The notes under the pieces were generated by a model that saw only the letters and a program-made list of their open reading frames with translations, was not told the DNA's origin and did not search any database. The translations under genes were made by a program, and so were the position numbers. From Strix aluco (taxonomy: Eukaryota; Chordata; Aves; Strigiformes; Strigidae), in the NCBI RefSeq assembly GCF_031877795.1, contig NC_133940.1:8247985-8311984 (forward strand): 64,000 bases of DNA, written 5' to 3'. Shown here one piece after another: positions 55,429 through 64,000 of the stretch; the stretch's first letter is position 1, and the number at the start of each line of letters is the position of its first letter.

Positions 55429-58400
55429 CAACATTGAGACCACTGCGATGGCAGTTCTGGTGTCTGTAATTTTACAGATTTTTGTCTCAAGAGTGATTCA
55501 ATGATTGGGGAAAACCTTTGGAGGAGAGAGGCTTCAACCTCCATAATTTATCACCTGAAGAATGTCGAAGAAGGACTTTATTACAATGTATGTAACAGCC
55601 CAACCAATAACAAAGTTCATCACCATGTGATATGACTACCTGAATTGTAATGACATTTAGCAGTATGCTGAGTACATGTCCACCAGGGCATAAATAACAA
55701 AAACCCAGCTGCAGCAGGGTGTATTCATAGCAGCTGGACATTGCGCAGGTGCCTTCTGCAGGTATCTGATCAAAATCCAGATCTTGTCAATCAGAAAACT
55801 CCTACTGGTCTTGGAACATTTGAATCAAGGTCTGGTGAAACTCTTGGAACAAGTTCAGCGAGGGCCTTTCATGTACTTTCAAGTTAATCCAGAATATGAG
55901 TATTAGTGTTTCCTCTAACAGAGAGCTAACTTACATATCATAGGGTTTTTAATCAGTTATCATAAACTTATTTCTTTGAGTTTTCTTTGTACCTTCTTTA
56001 GAGCTGCATTGAGACAGTATGATAGGCAGTTACTGCTATCTTTTCTTTCTTGATATTTCCTATCCTATGAAGGAGAGAATAAATTCAAGGTACCGTTGTT
56101 AGGCTTTATTTCCTTTAAAACTCTAAGATAATAAAGACTTTGATAGACCAATCTAATTTTTTTTTTCCTGTTTGGCTATCAAACATTTTAAAAAACAAAA
56201 TTCTTCAGATAAGTGAGGATAACTAGCTCTTAAAAAGAGAGAAGGAAAAGGAAGGAAGGATAGGTCAAGTTTTGGAATGAGTATATTAATTCATAACCTT
56301 CCACCTTGCTTCAGAAACAGTTTAGGATGGGTGAAATGAGCTTGGTCCATGCAATTCGATTCCAAGAAGACATTTGTCCAAATTACAAAACCAAGCCAGA
56401 GTCTGGCCCAGTTTTCCGTAACTGACAGGTTCTGCTCAGGAGCAGTTCAGCAGCTGAACAGTGGGGATACTGGAGATCAGGACTAAGCTTCCATGGGCAG
56501 GACTGCCAGAGGAGTTTTCACTGAGTTATGGATGCCTCTCTGAAGTTGGCAGGTTGGGCTATTTCTTTGTCTCAGCCAAAGCTGCCGAAAAGTGCTGAGA
56601 GTTGTCTCAGCCTTTTTCAAAATCTTGACTTTTATTCTATTATGTAACCACAAAACAGTGGTGACAAACTGAATTGCACTAACAAAAAGACTTTAACAGG
56701 AGAAGTTCACACTTTCGCTTCATTTTATGGCTAGGCAATGTGCGTTACAGGCAGTGAATTGTTAGGGTGCATAATGTGTGACCATTGACTTAAATATCTG
56801 TTCTTTTAAGCTTTGAAACTTAAGATACTTGATTAAATAGAATTCTTTATAAATTTGAGGGGCCTATTTCCATATGTGGTTCAACTGATCTAATTGCATT
56901 TCATTATTACAGTGGATCATGATTTTATCACTCTACAGCTCTAACAGATTACATTCCCTGCGTAAAAGCAAAAGAGGAGGATTATATCACAGAGTTCTTG
57001 TCCTCCTTATAGTTTGCACGATCTTAGAAATGCAGAATGAGGGAGTGCATTGAATACACACATCACATGATTATGCTAACAAACATTTGTTTGTGATATG
57101 GTTGTCTTCACTGCTTAGATTCCGCTTGCTTGAAACAATAGCTAAGCATCTGTAGTCACTGCAAAATCCTACAAAATAAAGACTAAAATTTTACCTCAAC
57201 TGACACCAATCAGTGAAGCAGATGCTGCAGAAACACTGAGGAGAATTTTAACATTGTTTTAATTGCATGTTAAAAGTCAAATAGTATTCATCTCAGTGGG
57301 GCAGTGAATTCAAGGCAAGAAAAAAAGGATTTTTTTGTCAGCTACTATTCTTTTATTATTATTTATTAAATTGCTCAAATATTTTATATATTGCAAACTA
57401 TGCTAGTTTGTTTGGCACTATTTAACATGATCTGAGAACGCACTTTGATGCTGATAGATTGTTATGACCCGTGTGAGCACACCAGCTTTTCAGTCTGAAG
57501 TAGAATTGCTTAGTATAAACATTTACTTTTTTGAATTTGAAACTTTGTTAAAAATGTTACAGTTCCTGCAGACTTTTTTTTAAAAAGGGACTATAAAATA
57601 GTAGTTGTATTTTAGAACCCAGTAACCAAAATTTTAAAGCTGGCTATAATGGTTGTTAGGAGAGAGACTGAATGTTAAGCTGAGTCTTGTATCAGAGCAA
57701 ATCATTTTTGTGAATGTGATGTCTATGTGAGATGTGAACTCTGATAATATTTATGAACTCTTGAAGCTGAAACTGATGACACCACCAAATATTGACCGTG
57801 GAGTTTTATCAGATACAGATACTGTTGCAATTAGAGGAAACAGAAAAATACATCATTGAAGTAAAAGCAGCGGAGTTCTCTATATTACACTCCAGCCACT
57901 TCCTCTTTTCAGTGAGCTCTCAAACTGAAAGTGGTAACTGCTAATGAGGAATCCTCGTGGTTTTCAGCAGAATAATGCTTATGTCATCAGGAACCTCACA
58001 TTTATTCTGCTACTTCTGATGCTGGATATTCCCAGGTATTTTGTCAAGATGTTTCTACTATTACCAGAAAAGAGCAGAAACCAGAAAAGAAAGAAAACCA
58101 GCATGTCTTAATAATCACAAAAGAGATAGGTAGTGTTGCATCATGCCACTGCATCCGCTTAGTCTTTAGGGTGAAAAGATCATATAAGTTGTTCTCAGTG
58201 CTTACAGCTTCTCAGTGCAAATGAAGTTGTCTTTGCTGCTGCAGTTGTGACTTACTTGATAAAGTTATGAATAGAAATGACTGGGGATTACACTTTTATT
58301 GACTATAAAAAAATACAAGGTAGGAAAGCATTCTATTCCCATGCTTCCCAACAGGCTTGGAAAGAAAGTGAATTTAGGAAAAAAAATCATTTACTGTGAA

Positions 58401-58797
58401 TTTCTGATGACAGTCACATTTTTGTCATTTCTAAAATCCTGCTTTATTTTATTAATACAGTATGCTGGGGGGGAGGTAGACAATTATCCCGGTAAATAAG
58501 GTTGATTATTTAATTATTTCAATTTAATTAATTACTGTAATATAATTTAAGGGCAAACTTCAGCTTCATCTGCTGTTTCTCCTGATGCAGGAATCAAGGA
58601 AGTTATATAGGTATGTTGGAGGGAGTGGGGATAGTGACAGAAAGGAAAGCTCCACTGTCCTGATTGGTAGCCAGGTGTGTTTTCTGACCCTTTGTCTGCT
58701 AATCATTAATTCTTTTTTTTTGTTTTGATTGTAAACGTTCTTTGAAGTAAATCTTTGCTGACTGCACTTCTGTTTTGTTGGGGTTCTTTTTATTTTC

Positions 58798-58821
58798 TTT
58801 TTTTTTTTTTTTTTTTTTTTT
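58798..58821. repeat. Poly(T) tract, 24 bp
   Basis: Uninterrupted run of T after a T-rich lead-in. No LINE or SINE body is attached on either side, so it is not the tail of a recognised element. Confidence 0.95.
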
Positions 58822-60255
58822 CCCTGCTGACTCAGTCTATCAGTTTCTATTTAGCTAGGCAGAAAATTCAAGGAAACATTCCAAGAACATTACAGAGATA
58901 CATGCCTCTCCTGAAATACTATGAAATTAAATTAATCCATTGAATGTTTAAAGTGAAGACCTACTAAAGAAAGAGTAAAAGGTGATGTTATAGACGTTCT
59001 AGAAGACAACAGTTAAACTGTATTAAAACTGGATGTAAAAAAATTTGTTACAAAGAGCAAATTATGACCAGGCAGAATGTGATGGAACAAAATTACTTAT
59101 ACTCCACAGTAGGACAGATGTTTGGGTTTAGTGAAATAATATTTACAGATAGGAACTTACCTCTGTATACACATGTAAACCTTTTTACAAGAAGTTTATT
59201 CATTTGCTTTTCACCAAGGATTTTACTGACATGTACCCAACACAGGTTGAAGCCTGTGGATCAAAGCCCAAGAGTCACAATTCCCTAATGCAGACTGTAG
59301 AATTTATTTCACATGAGCAATGTGTGTTGAGAAATCCCTGAAGCCAGAGAAAAAATGGTGCACATTTCATAAACTCTTCCACTTATCTGCTCTATTACAG
59401 GATATACACAGGAGAAGACTTATGTTCTTACCAGGCCCCATCTGAATCTCTGAAAAGAGTGCATGATCCGATTCATTTCCATTTGTAATTCAGTTGGTTT
59501 TTAGTGGCTATTCACAGTGTTTATTTATAAAAACACGTTTGGATTATTTTACCACCAGAATATATGGTACCAGGAAAGCATTTGCCAGGAGCCGCTTAAA
59601 ATGATACAATCTAATGGAAACTTCTCTGTAGTTTTCCCCAAGGGTGATAAAGTTGTGAAGAATGAGCTTTTTTGCAGTAATGTCTCAATGCAGAAGATAT
59701 TTGGACAAAGATGATTAGTGTAAACATCCGTTTTTCTGAATCATGGAAACACCTGCGTTTTTCATGTATGTAGCACTTACATGTTTTTGAACCATTTTAT
59801 GCATGCTGAAGACAAAGACATAAAAATCTTGGGTATTTATATGGTGCAGCTGATTATTCACAATGGGTTGGGAACATAGAAGCTGCAGCATCTGTCCCAT
59901 TGTTGTTATTCTTGAGTACACAGCCAGCCACTACCCTGTGTCTTTAATTCACTAATGTTTATCGCTTAGTAATGGAAAAAGTTAGCATGTTGCCTGACTA
60001 AAGGACTTTCTGCAAGTGTTTGTGTGGAACCCATTCTCCAGGTGGAAATAAGAACGCTCCTAGAAGAGAATCACTGCCAACCCAAAACAGTGTACAAAGA
60101 CACAGTACTCCAATTGTCGCGGATCCTTGGCGGCAGGATTTCAATCTGAACAGAAGACTCCTTTGAAAGATATTCCTCTTCTACAGAGTACTGCAAATGC
60201 CCTATACATAAAATCCCATGAGCCCTGTTTTTATTTTGGACAGCAGTAAGAAAAA

Positions 60256-60301
60256 GGGGGTGGGGGTGGGGGGGGGGGTCTTATATTTTTTTTTTTTTTT
60301 T
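60256..60301. repeat. G-run followed by T-run
   Basis: GGGGGTGGGGGTGGGG continues into a long G run (60256-60278) and is followed within ~6 bp by about 16 T. The G part satisfies the four-tract pattern for a G-quadruplex on the + strand. Confidence 0.85.
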
Positions 60302-60682
60302 CCAGAAAGTGTAGATCACTCATCTAGGAGGCAGATGGTCACAGTGGTCATACTCCCCGCTTTGTAACTGGCGCTTGGTTTTGGCATGCTAATGATTTCT
60401 TATTCCCAAAAATAGCTTTACAGACAGGGTCAATTATATTTTTGGATTGTACAGCGTGTAGAGCAATTAGTTAGTTGCACAAGGCAGTTGGTTTATAATG
60501 CAGTACACCCCTTCTTCATAATTGGCACCTTTCTGATATCCCATTTATAATGGAGGGGTCTATCTTTACAAACAGTCCTTGTATTAGCATGCAAATACAC
60601 TGGCTCCCCCCAGATACTTTTACACACAGAGTCAATTATATTTTTGCATTGCAGGATGTGTGGACTAATTAGCTAGAGAAAA
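60270..60682. repeat. Diverged two-copy duplication with 202-bp period, homeodomain-rich
   Basis: Three anchors repeat in order at a near-constant spacing: GCATGC at 60384 and 60587, GTCAATTATATTTTT at 60429 and 60631, and AATTAG at 60465 and 60667. Similarity extends left to CTTTGTAAC/CTTTACAAAC and across TTTACAGACAG/TTTACACACAG. Flanking parts have diverged, so the duplication is old. The conserved cores contain POU-like (ATGCTAAT, ATGCAAAT) and homeodomain-like (CAATTA, TAATTAG) sites. No third copy is seen on either side. Confidence 0.7.
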
Positions 60683-60689
60683 ATGGGGC

Positions 60690-63600
60690 ACTTGGTCTTC
60701 AGATTTCAAGATCTTACTGCACTAAGTGATTCTGAGACACTTTCAAGGGCAGACTGGTAAGTAAAATCATAGACAGAGATTGTACTGGCTCATCTCTCAG
60801 ACTTTCATTTGAATGCAAAATGAGACATTTTATAGTTATGTTGTTTCATTGTCCGTAACTGCCTAGATCACTCAGAAGTGGATGGGGTCAGATGCCACAC
60901 ACAGTACTCTGCAGATCTGGGTGAAAACTACACATGTGGCTTTGGTCAGGTGGGAAACATCCTAGAACCAATGTGGTTAATAGTGTGCTTTAGATTCAGG
61001 TAGTAGCTCAGATTTCAATGTGCATGTTGTTAGTTACTGCTCACTGATTCATGAACTGTTTTGATATCAACAACCACTTTTGTTGACACAATTAAAAGTT
61101 TTCATTTTGAATATAAAAATATTTGAACTACTCTTTCAGGAGAGCAGATAAATGAGGGAGGAAAAGTTTTTATACATGGTATTTAAGATAAGATTTGTCC
61201 TTAAAGAATTCCAAATCGAGTTGTAGCTCTGCTAAAAAAGTGGTGCTAAATATAGAGATTAATTTAGGCTGGCATTTTATATAATTCTTTTTCTTGCATG
61301 TAACAAGACTACAAATGAAGAAACAGAGAAAATAATGAATTTGCTATGCTGTCTATAGTCTTTATGACAGAATGGCCACCTGTAAAATATTGGTCAGAGG
61401 TACAGTATAGTTACTACAAATACTTCTCGTTCTGAGTATGCTGAAAAATCATGTTGTACTGGATGTTAGCAAGTGGTTCCTGAAATACTAGGAGGTTTAG
61501 TTTTGGATTTTAGTTAATATGTTTTTAAAGTGAAGAATGCTCCATTCATCTGTCCATTTACTTATTTATTTTCTTAAATATCCTCTTACATGTTACTGGG
61601 GAAGCAGAGAGGAGGTAAGAAATAACAATGCCAGCAGGGAATGTATGAAAATTACAGTTTTGAAGCTACCCTAACAGAAATGTTCCTGCTCTAGCCTATA
61701 TTATAGGTTTGGAGACTAAGTGATTGTATGTTCTTTTCACACCAAGGAAGAAAATCACACTTGTTCTTGATATCTAATAATGATACCACACAGTATGCAC
61801 AGTCTGAAATCAAGCAGAGAAAAAAGATAGGTTTTCTGCTGCCCAAGGGGGACTGATGTGATTTATACACATTTCTGAATCATCTTTAAGAATGGATCCA
61901 AATGCTGGAATCATTTTAGAATACAAAAGAATCTACAGAGTAGATGTTTCCATAGCCTCAGCCAGTACTGCCACGGGGACATGGCTTATGCTGTTCTTGC
62001 TGAAAGTATGGCTACTTGTAAACTACAACCCCAAGCATTGGAGGATTTTCATGTTATTAATAAAACAAAAGGGACATAACAGCCTGTGAAGAGGAGACAC
62101 ATTTTAATAGAAGCTTTTAAGAAAAACTTTGGCAGTTTAGCTATTTATTTCTTGATAATGCATGTGTACTACATACATTTATACAATATATACATATTTT
62201 ACATACATAGTTGTTATATGAGTTACTGGTCCTAGGTGAGAGAAAAAGTAGAGGCAATAGGTAGAGACTTAGCTCTGCCAACACTGCACATAGGTACTGC
62301 CACTGAGATTTGTCACTGCTGGAGGCTCCATGTTACCATCTCCTGGGCCAGGAAAAGAAATTCTTCTGTGGACTACTCCTTTAGTCAGAGTTAAAAAAAA
62401 AATGTAAAAAAAGATCTGGTGTTTTCTTTTTTTTCTCAGGTGAAAAGTCAAAATTATTACCAATGCAGTTGTTTGGCAAATAGGTAACTAAGCTAGTTTA
62501 ATAATTTACAGATTAGTTTTTTTACCGAATGGCTTTGCAAACTTCTGTTTTCTAATCAAAAAGTTAAATGTTTACACAACACTATAAAATGTAATTTCTT
62601 GCAAGTCATAATTATTTCTCCATATGAAATGTGGAGAATATGAATATAATTTTTATAGACTTCAACAAAATATCTAATTAGTTTCTTAGTTTTAACAAAA
62701 CCCTGAAAAACTAGAAATCATGTTTTGTATCGTTCTGGGTTTTGCTGGAATGTGCCAAAGACTAATAAACAAGTTTAAAACTTATACGGGAGTGGTTTTC
62801 TTAGTCCAGTGAATTTTGTCATGACTTTGTGTGAGAAAAATAGCAAGAGTTATTTGAAAACTGGGATTTCTGTGTTATTTCAGATAATATTTGGAGATGG
62901 TTTTTGTTCAGTTAACAGCAATGTCTTGTGCTTATAGTCGAGAGAAGAGTTTAGCCTAGGATATAATTTGTTGCTGAGTTTATCAGCAATACATTTTCTC
63001 CCCCATACCTCTGAACACACAGCGTAAGTGTTCCTCTTCAGAGAAGCTGCTGCTTCAGATTTCACATAAGAACACTTTGACTTCTTACCTCATCTTATCT
63101 GTGCATCTTATCTGTATCTTTCCTGAGCATCACTCACTCTTAAGAAATTTGTCCTCTGTGAAAACAAACTGTTTAACAGAACAACAGATAGATGATCACA
63201 TATAATATGGCATATGATGTATCCACATAAGTCAAAATAGAAGTGCTTTAATCATCATTTGAAATACTTTAATTAAACAAACTTTTGCTCTTTCACTGAT
63301 CAAAATCTTAAACTGATCCCAAGCAATGGCATCTACATCCTGGGAAATTACTGGGAGTGATTACTATTTAACCAGCATTTAAATAAGATACTCTCAACCA
63401 TCATCACATTTATTTACATATTGGTGAGCAACTGTGGATCAGAAACTGGATTCAGATTGACTAGGGACAGTAATTTTGGTGGAATTCAATTTACTCAGGT
63501 TTTTGGTTGAAAATGTATCTCTGCTTATGAATTATGTGAAATCCTTTAAAATACAACTGGTAGGACAGGACTAGCAGCACGACAAATTAACCATCTGATT

Positions 63601-64000
63601 AACATATCTAATGCACTAACGCTGAATCTACTTGCAATTTGGAGGAGACAACATTTCTAATTTATTAAAGGAATAAGTGCACGGCTGCTTTTTGTCTCAA
63701 ATTCTGGTGGCTCAGCTGCTAATGTCTTTTCCATGTGACATTAAAAGTGATATGAATATATCATATCCAAGATTAGTTAGAAAAGCACCAATCTCATGTA
63801 GGTGTCTTGAGGATGGCAGATGGTCATGTCTTTGTATCAATGATACAAATGAATATGCTGTTTATTTTTAGTGATGTAAATTCAAAAAAGGTATCCAGGT
63901 TCTCAGGGAATATATAAACTTGAAGGATAATTAGCATGTGGTACTGGGAAAACGCTTTTTATTAAATCTTTATTTTATATAGAGATCTTGTAATAAGTTA
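60690..64000. other. AT-rich non-coding stretch to window end
   Basis: No gene, RNA gene or mobile element recognised. The sequence is AT-rich with short A/T runs (for example 62392-62401). Frames such as 61892-62089 and 62269-62463 have no domains. Confidence 0.5.

Larger units (their letters stand above)
54451..60255. other. AT-rich non-coding stretch with scattered motifs
   Basis: No gene recognised. It contains the nuclear-receptor palindrome at 54842-54853, the homeodomain palindrome TTCATAATTGATTATGAA (55285-55302), a TA dinucleotide microsatellite (55401-55428), the palindrome GTTCAGC-A-GCTGAAC (56445-56459) and a 24-T run (58798-58821). Open frames are short and unsupported. Confidence 0.5.

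Overview
The window looks like AT-rich vertebrate genomic DNA, most likely from a bird. It has spliced genes with GT-AG introns, a CpG-island promoter, CR1 LINE fragments with the avian ATTCTGTG-type 3' end, and very few other repeats. The species cannot be named from the sequence alone.

Genes are confined to the first ~9 kb. At the left edge are the last three coding exons of TMEM185A on the + strand (98-2529, final 181 codons) and its 3' UTR. Facing it on the - strand is a complete two-coding-exon gene for a 156-residue ASCH-domain protein, the orthologue of EOLA1/CXorf40A (coding exons 8075-7823 and 6306-6089). Its promoter lies in a CpG island at about 8140-8710. The two genes are convergent, and from memory both lie in the same part of human Xq28. 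Just upstream of the EOLA1 promoter are a 62-nt pure pyrimidine tract, a ~760-bp CR1 LINE tail whose reverse-transcriptase C-terminal frame has one visible stop, a second GC-rich block, and a probable solo LTR in reverse orientation (about 10151-10775).

From ~10.8 kb to the right edge (~53 kb) I find no gene. It is AT-rich intergenic sequence or a very long intron. It holds three more CR1 pieces (25205-25272, 33215-33415, 52847-53045), a possible hAT-type transposon fossil (27253-27500), homopolymer and AT tracts, and several blocks that read like conserved non-coding regulatory DNA (about 39.6-40.3, 45.8-46.2, 52.1-52.3, 53.7-54.5, 54.8-55.3 and 60.3-60.7 kb). Conservation cannot be tested here.

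The least expected signals are structural. They are a 105-bp near-palindromic hairpin inside the EOLA1 intron (6668-6772), a 23-bp-stem hairpin at 15948-16003, an ancient two-copy duplication with a 202-bp period carrying homeodomain-like sites (about 60270-60682), a perfect palindromic nuclear-receptor element (54842-54853), and an isolated 102-bp open segment with a good acceptor on the - strand (45423-45524). I found no CRISPR array, operon or other prokaryotic-type system.
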